Part shown: piece by piece, positions 7,841 through 15,753 of the stretch | Position numbering within the stretch: position 1 is the stretch's first letter | Layout: each line of letters begins with the position of its first letter | DNA from: Solobacterium sp. | GTDB lineage: Bacteria; Bacillota_I; Bacilli_A; Erysipelotrichales; Erysipelotrichaceae | DNA length: 45,805 nucleotides | Assembly (NCBI GenBank): GCA_024698805.1 | Contig: JAILQT010000021.1 | Span: forward strand, 1 to 45,805 | Direction: 5' to 3' | Notes under the pieces: model-generated | Told to the model about the DNA's origin: nothing | Seen by the model: the letters and a program-made list of their open reading frames with translations, nothing else | Database searches by the model: none | Position numbers and translations under genes: made by a program

Positions 7841-8760
7841 CATAACGAATCCACGATACGGTCCACTTCCTCGCGGACATACCTCCTGCCGGGAAGCTGC
7901 TCCTGCAGCTTCTGCGCAAAAGACGGGTCCATCGAATCGGAGAAGACCTGCGCATCTGTGATCATGCCTTTTGATACGCTGAGGTACATCCGGACAAGCG
8001 CGTCGCGCAGCCGGTAATCCAGCTGGATGTCAAACTCGCTGAGCCGGTTCAGGTTCCAGGCGGGATCCGCATATCTTTCCCGCAGCCGCATGAGCCCCGG
8101 AAGCCCGGATGTTTTCTTTATGCTGTACGCACCGTATGTTTCCCTGAAGGCTTCCTTCAGGGCATCACGCATGCCCTGCGGCGTGATCCGCGGTTCGAGT
8201 TTGCACAGCGCGATCACGCGTGACTCCACGCTGGATACGCCTTTCGCCGCCAGTTTCATGCCGGAAGGCGTCAGATAGCGCTTCATCGCGGCCATATCCG
8301 TGCTGAGAATGACCGTCCCGTGATGATAGCGCACCCTGCCGTTGTCGTAGAAGGCGTTGCCGGAAAACTTCCTTCCTTCCGCGAGCAGGTCGTTCCTGCC
8401 GCTGAACGAGGCCGCGATCCCGAATGAGGAGACAGCTTTCTGAATAACCGAAAGCTGCCTCTTCAGATCATAGTTTTCCTTCTTCGCGATGAATGTGAAA
8501 TTCTGGTTCCCCGCATCATGATATACGGCACCGCCTCCGGAGAGACGCCGTGCGATGCGGCCGCCTTCGCTCATAAACAGGTCCGCGCTGCATTCCTGCC
8601 ATGCGTTCTGGTTCCTGCCGATGACGACCGTTTTTTCATTCTGCCAGAGATACAGGATGATCTCATCATCGCCCGCTTCACCCATCAGCAGTTCTTCCGC
8701 TGCGAGGTTCTCATACGGGTCCGTGCAGTCTGTCTCATAAACAGTGCACGTCCTGATCAT
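7840..8760 (-). CDS. lplA: lipoate-protein ligase
   Basis: 306 aa. It activates lipoate with ATP and attaches it to lipoyl-domain lysines, here most likely GcvH encoded in the same operon. The conserved ligase segment RRLSGGGAVYHDAGNQNFTFI-type motif lies around residues 91-110, followed by GRNDLL and KFSGNAFY. The C-terminal third matches the accessory domain of bacterial LplA. Length is normal. The ATG overlaps the lpd stop by one base (TGATG). As the last gene of the riboswitch-controlled operon, lipoylation capacity is switched on together with the protein that needs it. Confidence 0.9.
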   Translation of the reverse strand: MIRTCTVYETDCTDPYENLAAEELLMGEAGDDEIILYLWQNEKTVVIGRNQNAWQECSADLFMSEGGRIARRLSGGGAVYHDAGNQNFTFIAKKENYDLKRQLSVIQKAVSSFGIAASFSGRNDLLAEGRKFSGNAFYDNGRVRYHHGTVILSTDMAAMKRYLTPSGMKLAAKGVSSVESRVIALCKLEPRITPQGMRDALKEAFRETYGAYSIKKTSGLPGLMRLRERYADPAWNLNRLSEFDIQLDYRLRDALVRMYLSVSKGMITDAQVFSDSMDPSFAQKLQEQLPGRRYVREEVDRIVDSL

Positions 8761-10121
8761 CAGGCTGCCTGTTTCAGATCCTGTACGGCGCTCTCAAACA
8801 GTTCGCCGCAGGCTTCCGTGAAGGACGGGTGCGGGCGTACGGATGATGCCAGCTGCTTTACCGTCATGCCGAGGGCGATCGCTGTCGTGAATTCGGCGAT
8901 CATATCGGACGCCCTTTCACACATCAGCTGCGCGCCGAGGAGCTTTCCTTCATCGTCATAGACGATCTTCATGAAGCCTCTTTCGCTTTCGGCGATCATC
9001 GTCCTGGCGTTGGCGAACATCGTGACTTTTTTCGTGCGCACGCTGAGGCCTGCCTTTTTCGCATCGTCTGCCGTGATGCCAACAGACGCGATCTCCGGTG
9101 ATGTATAGACGCATGCGGGAATGATATCCGCAGAGATATCGGGCTTCTGTCCCGTCATATATGCGACAGCGCTGAGGCCCTGTGCAGTCGCTGCGTGCGC
9201 CAGCTTGATGGAGCCGCTGATCACGTCGCCGACGGCATAGATGCCTTTCAGTGATGTTTCATAAGTATCGCTGACAACGATGCCCCTGTCATAGGCGATA
9301 TCCACAGAGCCTTCGAACAGGCCGCTGATATCGGCTGTCCTGCCTGTGCAGACAAGGACTTTGTCCGCCGGTACGGACTGCGGCTTGCCCTTGACTTCGT
9401 AATGACAGACAAGGCTGCCTTCTTCCGTGATCTTCGTGACCGCTGCGCCGCACTGGACGGTGACATTGCGCTTCTTCAGGATCTGCTGCAGATTCCTGCC
9501 GAAATCACGGTCCATCAGCGGTAACAGTACCGGCATGTATTCAAGGATCGTTACCTTCGTGCCGAGCTCGGCATAGACGGAAGCGATCTCGCATCCGATG
9601 ACGCCGCCGCCGACGATGACCAGGCTTCCGCACGGTTCATCCAGCTGTTCAAACAGCGTATCGCTGCTGATGACGCCGGGAAGATCGATTCCTTCGATCT
9701 TCGGTCTTGCCGGTACGGAGCCGGAAGCGATCAGGATCTTTTCCGCTTTATATACTTCGTCATTTGCCCTGACGCTCTTGTCCGGACGGATCACTGCGTG
9801 GGCATTGACGACATCGACATGCGCGTTCTTCATGAGCGTCGCGATGCCGCCCCTGAGCGAGGAGATCACTTCTTCCTTTTTCCTTACCAGCGCCGCAATG
9901 TCATATTCCGGCCGGTTGGTGAAGATCTCGGAGTTCCTCCACTCACGGATCTGTTCCGTCGTATGGAGCAGTGTCTTCGCCGGGATGCAGCCGCGGTTGA
10001 GGCAGGTGCCGCCGAGTTCCTTCTCCTCGATGAGGAGGGTCTTCAGTCCCTGCTTCGCCGCTGCCAGCGCTGCAGGATAGCCGCCGGGTCCGCCTCCGAT
10101 CACGATCAGATCGTAGTCCAT
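8760..10121 (-). CDS. lpdA: dihydrolipoyl dehydrogenase (L protein)
   Basis: 453 aa flavoprotein disulfide reductase. It reoxidises the dihydrolipoyl arm of GcvH and passes electrons to NAD+. It has the FAD-binding GGGPGGYPAA at residues 9-18, the redox disulfide GGTCLNRGCIPAK (Cys40 and Cys45), the second dinucleotide site IVGGGVIGCEIAS, and the C-terminal His-Glu dyad in RPHPSFTEACGE. No N-terminal lipoyl domain is fused. It lies one base after gcvPB, between the decarboxylase subunits and the lipoate ligase, so its job is glycine cleavage rather than a 2-oxoacid dehydrogenase; no such dehydrogenase genes are in the window. Confidence 0.93.
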   Translation of the reverse strand: MDYDLIVIGGGPGGYPAALAAAKQGLKTLLIEEKELGGTCLNRGCIPAKTLLHTTEQIREWRNSEIFTNRPEYDIAALVRKKEEVISSLRGGIATLMKNAHVDVVNAHAVIRPDKSVRANDEVYKAEKILIASGSVPARPKIEGIDLPGVISSDTLFEQLDEPCGSLVIVGGGVIGCEIASVYAELGTKVTILEYMPVLLPLMDRDFGRNLQQILKKRNVTVQCGAAVTKITEEGSLVCHYEVKGKPQSVPADKVLVCTGRTADISGLFEGSVDIAYDRGIVVSDTYETSLKGIYAVGDVISGSIKLAHAATAQGLSAVAYMTGQKPDISADIIPACVYTSPEIASVGITADDAKKAGLSVRTKKVTMFANARTMIAESERGFMKIVYDDEGKLLGAQLMCERASDMIAEFTTAIALGMTVKQLASSVRPHPSFTEACGELFESAVQDLKQAA

Positions 10122-10122
10122 C

Positions 10123-11529
10123 CTATTCCTCCGGCAGATACCGCAGGACTGGTTTCCTTGCGGCTGTGACTTCGTCCGGTCTGCCGATCGGGGTGAGCTC
10201 CGGTTTGTTATGCATGGATGCCGGATCCTTCAGGGCTTCCTGATAGACTTCGATGAACTGCGCGGAAGCTTCTTCGAGCGTTTCCCTGCTCTCGGTCTCC
10301 GTCGGTTCTGCCATCAGCGCTTCATGGACGATCAGCGGGAAATACATTGTGGGAGGATGGATGCCCCTGTCGAGGAGGCCTTTTGCGATATCCAGGGCGG
10401 AGAAGCCGTATTCCTTCTTCTCTTTTTCCAGCGTCATGACGAACTCATGCATGCAGTAGCCTTCGTTGGCCATCGTGTAGGTATCCTTCAGGAGCGCCTT
10501 CATATAGTTGGCATTGACGACTGCCATCTCCGCGGAAGCGGGGATGCCTTCCTTTCCGAGGGAAAGGATGTAAGCCAGTGCCCGGACGACAACGAGGAAA
10601 TTGCCGTGGAAGCCCCTGACCTTGCCGACGCTCTTTTCAGAGTATTCTTCGTCATAGGGCAGGTATTCCTTCAGGAACTCCTTGCAGCCGACTGCACCTG
10701 CGCCGGGTCCGCCGCCGCCGTGCGGTGTCGAGAATGTCTTGTGCAGGTTCAGATGGATGCAGTCAAAGCCCATGTCGCCGGGTCTGACAACACCCATGAT
10801 CGGGTTCATGTTTGCGCCGTCATAGTAGCAGAGTCCGCCTGCTTCATGGACGATGCGCGTGATCTCTTCGATATTCCTGTCGAACAGGCCGAGCGTGTTC
10901 GGGTTCGTCAGCATCAGGCCTGCCGTCTCATCATTGACAGCTGCCTTCAGCGCTTCCAGGTCGACATAGCCGTCTTCCGTGGAAGGAACACTGACGACCT
11001 GCATGCCGTTCATCGTGCCGGTCGCGGGGTTTGTGCCGTGCGAGCTGTCGGGGACGATGACCTTCGTCCTCTTTTTGTCATTGCGCAGCTCATGATACCT
11101 CTTGATGAGCATCATGCCGGTGAATTCGCCGTGCGCACCGGCTGCGGGAGCCAGTGTCATGGCGTCCATGCCCGTGATCTCGCACAGATACTTTTCCGTG
11201 AGGTCAAGCACTTCCCGGCAGCCTTTGACTGTCTCTGCGGGCTGCAGCGGGTGGATCTGTGTGAAGCCTTCCAGCGAAGCGGCTGCTTCGTTGATCTTCG
11301 GGTTGTATTTCATCGTGCAGCTGCCCAGCGGGTAGAACCCGTTGTTGACGCCGTAGGCACGTCTTTCCAGTTCGGAATAATGTCTGCTGAGATCGTTCTC
11401 ACTGATCTCGGGAAGGGCTGCTTCCGTCTTTCTCAGGTACTTCTCATCCAGTTCATATGCCGGAACGTCGCATCTGTCGAGATAGATGTTGGATACGCCC
11501 GGTCTGGATTTTTCAAATACGAGCTTCAT
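10123..11529 (-). CDS. gcvPB: glycine dehydrogenase (decarboxylating) subunit 2
   Basis: 468 aa, the PLP-carrying subunit of the split P protein. It decarboxylates glycine and transfers the aminomethyl group to the GcvH lipoyl arm. The PLP lysine is Lys264 in NLHKTFSTPHGGGGPGAG. The segments LGSCTMKYNPK and DSSHGTNPATG are typical of the family. Length matches other two-subunit P proteins. An AAGGAGG site precedes the start, which lies one base from the end of gcvPA. Together with gcvPA it makes the alpha2beta2 enzyme. Confidence 0.95.
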   Translation of the reverse strand: MKLVFEKSRPGVSNIYLDRCDVPAYELDEKYLRKTEAALPEISENDLSRHYSELERRAYGVNNGFYPLGSCTMKYNPKINEAAASLEGFTQIHPLQPAETVKGCREVLDLTEKYLCEITGMDAMTLAPAAGAHGEFTGMMLIKRYHELRNDKKRTKVIVPDSSHGTNPATGTMNGMQVVSVPSTEDGYVDLEALKAAVNDETAGLMLTNPNTLGLFDRNIEEITRIVHEAGGLCYYDGANMNPIMGVVRPGDMGFDCIHLNLHKTFSTPHGGGGPGAGAVGCKEFLKEYLPYDEEYSEKSVGKVRGFHGNFLVVVRALAYILSLGKEGIPASAEMAVVNANYMKALLKDTYTMANEGYCMHEFVMTLEKEKKEYGFSALDIAKGLLDRGIHPPTMYFPLIVHEALMAEPTETESRETLEEASAQFIEVYQEALKDPASMHNKPELTPIGRPDEVTAARKPVLRYLPEE

Positions 11530-11530
11530 A

Positions 11531-12844
11531 TCAGAGCACCTCCTTCAGAAGCGATACGGCTTTGTCGATCTCTTCCTTCGTGTTCACCTCTGTTGCGCAC
11601 CACAGGATCTTTCCGCCTTCGAGGGGAAGACCGCCGAGGATGCCGTTCGCACACAGGATGTCCATTGCCTTCTGCGGATCCGCAGGGCATTCCGTTACGA
11701 ATTCATTGAAGAATTCCGCATCATATGCCTTTGTGAAGCCGATCGCTTCCAGTTCTTTCTGCATGTAATGCGCTTTCGCTGCAGACTGGCGCGCTGCTTC
11801 GCGGATGCCTTCTTTGCCCATTGCGGACGCATAGACGGCAGCCCTTAAGGCACAGAGGGCTTCATTGGAACAGATGTTGCTGGATGCCTTTTCGCGGCGG
11901 ATATGCTGTTCGCGCGCCTGCAGTGTCAGGACATAGGCAGTATTGCCCCTGTCGTCTGTCGTCTGGCCGACGATCCTGCCGGGGAGCTTCCTCATCATAT
12001 CCTTTGTCGCAGCCATGAAGCCGAGGTACGGTCCGCCATAGGACAGAGGCATGCCTAAAGGCTGTCCTTCGCCGACAGCGATGTCCGCGCCGTATTCTTT
12101 CGGCGTCTTCAGGAGTGCGCATGCGACCGGGTCAACGCTCATGATCAGCTTTGCCTTTGCGGCGTGCGCAGCTTCCGCGATCCCTTCCGCATCTTCCAGG
12201 ATGCCGAAATAGTTCGGGTGCTGGATGATGACGGCTGCCGCGTCGGTGCCCATCATTGCCTTCAGGGCTTCGGGATCGGTCTTCCCGTCCTTTGCCGGGA
12301 CAGTCTCGAGCGGTGTATCCGATGCGAAGCAGTATGTCTTTACGACAGCGAGCGTCTCGGGATTGACCGCTTCGCTGATCAGGATGCGTGAACGCTTCCT
12401 GTCTTTGCACATGGCTGCCGCTTCCGCTGCAGCGCTTGCGCCGTCATAGACAGACGCGTTGGATACGTCCATGCCCGTCAGTTCGCAGATGACCGTCTGG
12501 TATTCGAAGATCGTCTGCAGGACGCCCTGGGATATCTCTGCCTGATACGGTGTATAGGCAGTCAGGAATGTTTCTTTCGATGCGACCTGGTCTACGATCG
12601 CGGGGATGTAATGGCGGTATGCGCCTGCCCCGCGGAAGATCACCGGGAAGACCGTATTCTTCGCTGCCAGCGCCTTCATCTGACGCATGACCGCAAGTTC
12701 ACCGGCTGCTTCGGGCAGATCCAGTTCCCTGTTCAGGAAGAGTTCATCGGGAATGTCACAGTACAGGTCGCGGATGGTCCCTGCACCGATCTTTTCCAGC
12801 ATGATCTTCCTGTCCGCATCATTTACGGATAAATAGTTTCCCAT
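11531..12844 (-). CDS. gcvPA: glycine dehydrogenase (decarboxylating) subunit 1
   Basis: 437 aa, the non-PLP subunit of the split glycine decarboxylase. It shares the aminotransferase fold with GcvPB but lacks the cofactor lysine. Recognised from the N-terminal domain (FRGAGAYRHYIPAIVDQ, YTPYQAEISQGVLQTIFEYQ-like region), GMDVSNASVYDGASAAAEA and GEGQPLGMPLSYGGPYLGF. It starts two bases after gcvH and ends one base before gcvPB, so stoichiometric expression of the two subunits is likely. Confidence 0.95.
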   Translation of the reverse strand: MGNYLSVNDADRKIMLEKIGAGTIRDLYCDIPDELFLNRELDLPEAAGELAVMRQMKALAAKNTVFPVIFRGAGAYRHYIPAIVDQVASKETFLTAYTPYQAEISQGVLQTIFEYQTVICELTGMDVSNASVYDGASAAAEAAAMCKDRKRSRILISEAVNPETLAVVKTYCFASDTPLETVPAKDGKTDPEALKAMMGTDAAAVIIQHPNYFGILEDAEGIAEAAHAAKAKLIMSVDPVACALLKTPKEYGADIAVGEGQPLGMPLSYGGPYLGFMAATKDMMRKLPGRIVGQTTDDRGNTAYVLTLQAREQHIRREKASSNICSNEALCALRAAVYASAMGKEGIREAARQSAAKAHYMQKELEAIGFTKAYDAEFFNEFVTECPADPQKAMDILCANGILGGLPLEGGKILWCATEVNTKEEIDKAVSLLKEVL

Positions 12845-12846
12845 TC

Positions 12847-13224
12847 TCAGCCTTCCTTTTCACAGAAAGCAGTATATTCCTCAGCAGTCATGAGTTCATC
12901 CCATGTCCCGTCGCCTTCAACGCGGCAGATCCATGCGCCGTACGGGTCTTCATTCAGCTTCTCGGGCGCATCGGCGAGTTCCTCATTGACTTCCTTGATC
13001 GTCCCGCCGAGAGGAGACATGACGTCGGAGTCAGCCTTGACGCTCTCTACGTCGCAGAATGCTTCGCCTGCAGTGACTTCATCGCCTTCGACCGGAAGAT
13101 TGATGAAAACAAGGCTTCCGAGTGCGTCCTGGGCATAGTCTGTAATACCGATCAGGTATGTATCTCCGTCTTCCTTTACCCATTCATGTGTCTTTGTGTA
13201 CTTTAATGTTTCAGGTGTGTTCAT
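12847..13224 (-). CDS. gcvH: glycine cleavage system H protein
   Basis: 125 aa lipoyl carrier that shuttles the aminomethyl intermediate between P, T and L proteins. The lipoylation site is Lys63 in [14 protein letters not shown]. The N-terminal YTKTHEWVK and [19 protein letters not shown] are characteristic. Length is standard. AGGGGAA precedes the ATG, and the gene starts four bases after the gcvT stop. Confidence 0.96.
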   Translation of the reverse strand: MNTPETLKYTKTHEWVKEDGDTYLIGITDYAQDALGSLVFINLPVEGDEVTAGEAFCDVESVKADSDVMSPLGGTIKEVNEELADAPEKLNEDPYGAWICRVEGDGTWDELMTAEEYTAFCEKEG

Positions 13225-13227
13225 AGT

Positions 13228-14313
13228 TTATTCCCCTTTCCTGTAGAACGGCAGTGCCGTAACTTCACAAGTGATCTGTCTTCCTCTGACAAGTGCTGTC
13301 AGTTCCGTGCCCGGCTCAGCGTATTTCCTGTCAACGAGCGCCATTGCGTATGCGCCCTTGAGATACGGCAGGAACGTGCCGGATGTCGTATGTCCTGCTT
13401 CCGCGCCGTCTTTGACGAGTTCGGTATGTTCGCGGACCAGGCCCCTTCCCGTTACCTTGAGGCCGACGCGCGTGATCTTCGGTTCTCCCATCTCTTCCAT
13501 GGCTTTTTTGCCGATGAACTCTTCCTTGTTCATCTTTACGGCAAAGTTCAGGCCAGTCTGCAGCGGCGTGATCGTCTCGTCCATCTCATGGCCGTACAGC
13601 GGCATTGCCGCTTCGAGACGCAGCGTGTCCCTGGCACCGAGTCCGCATGCGGGCATGCCGATCTCCTGACCGGCTTCTACGAGGAGGTCCCAGAGCCTGC
13701 AGCCTTCTTCCGCCCTGCAGTAGAGCTCATAGCCGAATTCGCCCGTATAGCCTGTCTGCGATACGAGGCAGTCGATGCCGCCGACATCGATATGTTCCGC
13801 AAATGTGTAGTACTTTGCCGGGAGCTTTTCGATGTCCGTCAGCTTCTTCATGACTTCATTGGTCTTCGGACCCTGGATGGCGATCTGCGCGACCTCATCG
13901 GAGATATCCGTCAGTGTGACGTTTCCGAAGATGTTGGCTTTCATCCATTCGTAGTCCTTGTCCTTGTTGGATGCGTTGACAACGATCAGGTACTTTGTCT
14001 CGCCCATCTTGTATACAAGAAGGTCATCGACAACGCCGCCGTTCTCGTAGCACATCGGGCTGTAACGGACCTTCCCGGCCTTCATGACGGTATAGTCGTT
14101 CGTCAGCAGATGGTTCAGGTTCTTTACGGCGTCTTCGCCTTCCAGCATGATCTCGCCCATGTGCGAGACATCGAATATGCCGGCATTCGTCCTGACAGCC
14201 ATATGTTCCTTGATGATATCTGTGTACTGTACCGGCATCAGATACCCGGCAAAAGGAACGATCTTCGCCCCCATTGCGACATGTTTCTCATACAAAACCG
14301 TTTTCTTTTCCAT
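13228..14313 (-). CDS. gcvT: glycine cleavage T protein (aminomethyltransferase)
   Basis: 361 aa, tetrahydrofolate-dependent aminomethyltransferase. It releases ammonia from the GcvH-bound aminomethyl group and makes 5,10-methylene-THF. The folate-binding N-terminus has FAGYLMPVQY, FDVSHMGEI and the catalytic-region Asp in LTNDYTV. Further family marks are SQTGYTGEFGYELYC and LGARDTLRLEA. It is the first gene of the operon. AAGGAGA precedes the ATG, and a tandem glycine riboswitch ends about 20 bases upstream. Confidence 0.95.
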   Translation of the reverse strand: MEKKTVLYEKHVAMGAKIVPFAGYLMPVQYTDIIKEHMAVRTNAGIFDVSHMGEIMLEGEDAVKNLNHLLTNDYTVMKAGKVRYSPMCYENGGVVDDLLVYKMGETKYLIVVNASNKDKDYEWMKANIFGNVTLTDISDEVAQIAIQGPKTNEVMKKLTDIEKLPAKYYTFAEHIDVGGIDCLVSQTGYTGEFGYELYCRAEEGCRLWDLLVEAGQEIGMPACGLGARDTLRLEAAMPLYGHEMDETITPLQTGLNFAVKMNKEEFIGKKAMEEMGEPKITRVGLKVTGRGLVREHTELVKDGAEAGHTTSGTFLPYLKGAYAMALVDRKYAEPGTELTALVRGRQITCEVTALPFYRKGE

Positions 14314-14334
14314 GATGGTTCTCCTTGATTATAC

Positions 14335-14513
14335 GAAAACAGGACACGCAAACTCCTGCGCGCCCCGTATTGTTACCTGAAAGATTCTTCCCCGCAGGGA
14401 ATTGCTTCGTCGGTGCCTGCCGGCTTTCCGGAGTTTCGTCTGAATGCTGTCCTTTTGCCTGAAAGTTTTTTCGCTATTCTTCTTCGGCGCCGCCTCTGCG
14501 GTCTCTCCAGCAT
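14335..14513 (-). ncRNA. tandem glycine riboswitch
   Basis: Two consecutive glycine aptamers in the leader of gcvT, read on the minus strand. Aptamer 1 spans 14513-14444: its P1 stem pairs ATGCTG with CAGCAT, with GGAGAGACC, GCGCCGAAGAAG and CTTTCAGGCAAAAGGACAG between. Aptamer 2 spans 14436-14350: P1 pairs AAACTCC (14436-14430) with GGAGTTT (14356-14350), with CACCGACGAAGCAA and CTTTCAGGTAACAAT inside. Downstream, CAGGA (14358-14354) can pair with TCCTG (14344-14340), followed by TTTTC. That stem overlaps the 3' arm of the aptamer 2 P1, so glycine binding should prevent it. I infer an ON switch by antitermination, though the terminator is short and translational effects are possible. Confidence 0.9.
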
Positions 14514-14529
14514 CCTTCAACCGAAATAA

Positions 14530-14557
14530 ACTATAGATTTTCTAATAAAAATGTACC
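14530..14557 (-). promoter_or_regulatory. candidate promoter of the gcv operon
   Basis: On the minus strand, -10 TATAGT (14535-14530) lies about 17 bases upstream of the first riboswitch stem. The best -35 candidate, GGTACA (14557-14552), is weak. Position supports it more than sequence. Confidence 0.4.
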
Positions 14558-14674
14558 ATGATGCCCGGTTTTTTACAATGTTCACCCCCCTTATTTCACG
14601 ACTTCATCACCGGAGGATAATCTGCCTGTGACGGCATGCATGCTTTTCTGTTATGATGGGCATAGAGGTGCATA

Positions 14675-15454
14675 ATGAGAAAACGGTATATATTCTTTGA
14701 CATCGACGGTACCCTGATCGCAGGCGGTTACGGGAACTCCTACGTACCGGAATCCTGCCGCATCGCGCTGCAGAAGCTGGAAGAAGCAGGACATTTCATC
14801 GCGATCAGCACAGGCAGGTCGCAGGCGATGGCGTATAACATCATGAAGGAGCTCGGCTTCCATCATATGGTGTCCGACGGCGGGTACGGCGTTACGATCG
14901 ACGACGAGCTGCTCGGCATCACGCCGCTCAACAAAGATGACGTGACCGCGCTGATCAGCGAGTGCAGGGAAAAAGGCTATCCCTGGGGCCTGCAGATCAG
15001 GAATTCCACGACAAGGCAGGTGCCGGATGATTCCTTCTATGAATTCACGCATGACATCTATATGCCCTGCGAGGTCGTTGAAGGGCTGGATCCGGAGAAA
15101 TGCGACATCATATACAAGGCTTATGTTGCCTGTTATTACCCGGATGAGTTCACCCTGGAGAGCCTGAAAAAACTGCCGTGGTGCAGGTTCCATAAAGAGT
15201 ATTTCTTCGTGGAGCCGGGCGACAAGGCTTTCGGGATCCGGAAGATCATCGATCATTTCCATGCGGATGTCAAAGACGTCATCGTCTTCGGCGACGCCCT
15301 GAACGACATGACGATGTTCATCGACGACTGGACATGCGTAGCCATGGGCAATGCGTGCGACGAGCTGAAGGCAAAGGCAGACTACATCACGGATGACGTC
15401 GACAGGGACGGCATCTATAACGCCTGCGTGCATCTGGGGCTGTTTGAGGAATAA
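14675..15454 (+). CDS. Cof-type HAD phosphatase
   Basis: 259 aa HAD hydrolase. Motif I is FDIDGTLI at residues 8-15, motif II the Ser in ISTGRS, the motif III region has a Lys (DKAFGIRKI) and motif IV is VFGDALNDMTMF. The cap domain lies between about residues 80 and 180. It is less close to the two HAD genes at 4225 and 6209 than they are to each other. An extended -10 (TG-T-TATGAT, ending at 14657) precedes it, with GAGGTG as ribosome binding site. It is divergent from the gcv operon and followed by a strong terminator, so it is a single-gene unit. Substrate unknown. Confidence 0.85.
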   Translation: MRKRYIFFDIDGTLIAGGYGNSYVPESCRIALQKLEEAGHFIAISTGRSQAMAYNIMKELGFHHMVSDGGYGVTIDDELLGITPLNKDDVTALISECREKGYPWGLQIRNSTTRQVPDDSFYEFTHDIYMPCEVVEGLDPEKCDIIYKAYVACYYPDEFTLESLKKLPWCRFHKEYFFVEPGDKAFGIRKIIDHFHADVKDVIVFGDALNDMTMFIDDWTCVAMGNACDELKAKADYITDDVDRDGIYNACVHLGLFEE

Positions 15455-15487
15455 GGTGTTTCAGGCATAGTTATCCGAACCATAAAG

Positions 15488-15533
15488 AAAATGAGATCCC
15501 GGAATTCTGTGTAAGGAAGGATCTCATTTTTCT
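15488..15533 (+). terminator. rho-independent terminator after HAD gene
   Basis: Perfect 12-base arms AAAATGAGATCC (15488-15499) and GGATCTCATTTT (15519-15530), followed by more T. From here to the promoter at 15676 I see no gene. Confidence 0.88.
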
Positions 15534-15675
15534 GTGCATCAGACCATATGGGTAAAGTAAAACAAACAGTAAGGCTGCTTAAGCGATCCGGTTTCTTCTG
15601 TATCATTTCTCTGTCTTTTCATATCGGCTCCCTGTCAACAGCAGGAGTTATACGTCTGATGCTTTCTTATGCTGC

Positions 15676-15718
15676 TTGAAATCATATTTGTTCTGTATTA
15701 TACTGAATAAAAATTCAG
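15676..15718 (+). promoter_or_regulatory. promoter and small inverted repeat of the ATPase gene
   Basis: -35 TTGAAA (15676-15681), exactly 17-base spacer, -10 TATACT (15699-15704). The inverted repeat CTGAAT-AAAA-ATTCAG (15703-15718) overlaps the end of the -10 box and the transcription start, so it may be an operator. The promoter also shows that the coding start at 15676 suggested by the longest frame cannot be right. Confidence 0.7.
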
Positions 15719-15753
15719 AGAAAATCAATTCAGTAAAATGGAGGTTTTCAAAA

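Noticed and set aside
10210-11709. Open frame of 499 codons opposite gcvPB and the end of gcvPA
   Set aside because: Antisense shadow of well-supported genes, rich in Cys, Arg and His with no family resemblance.
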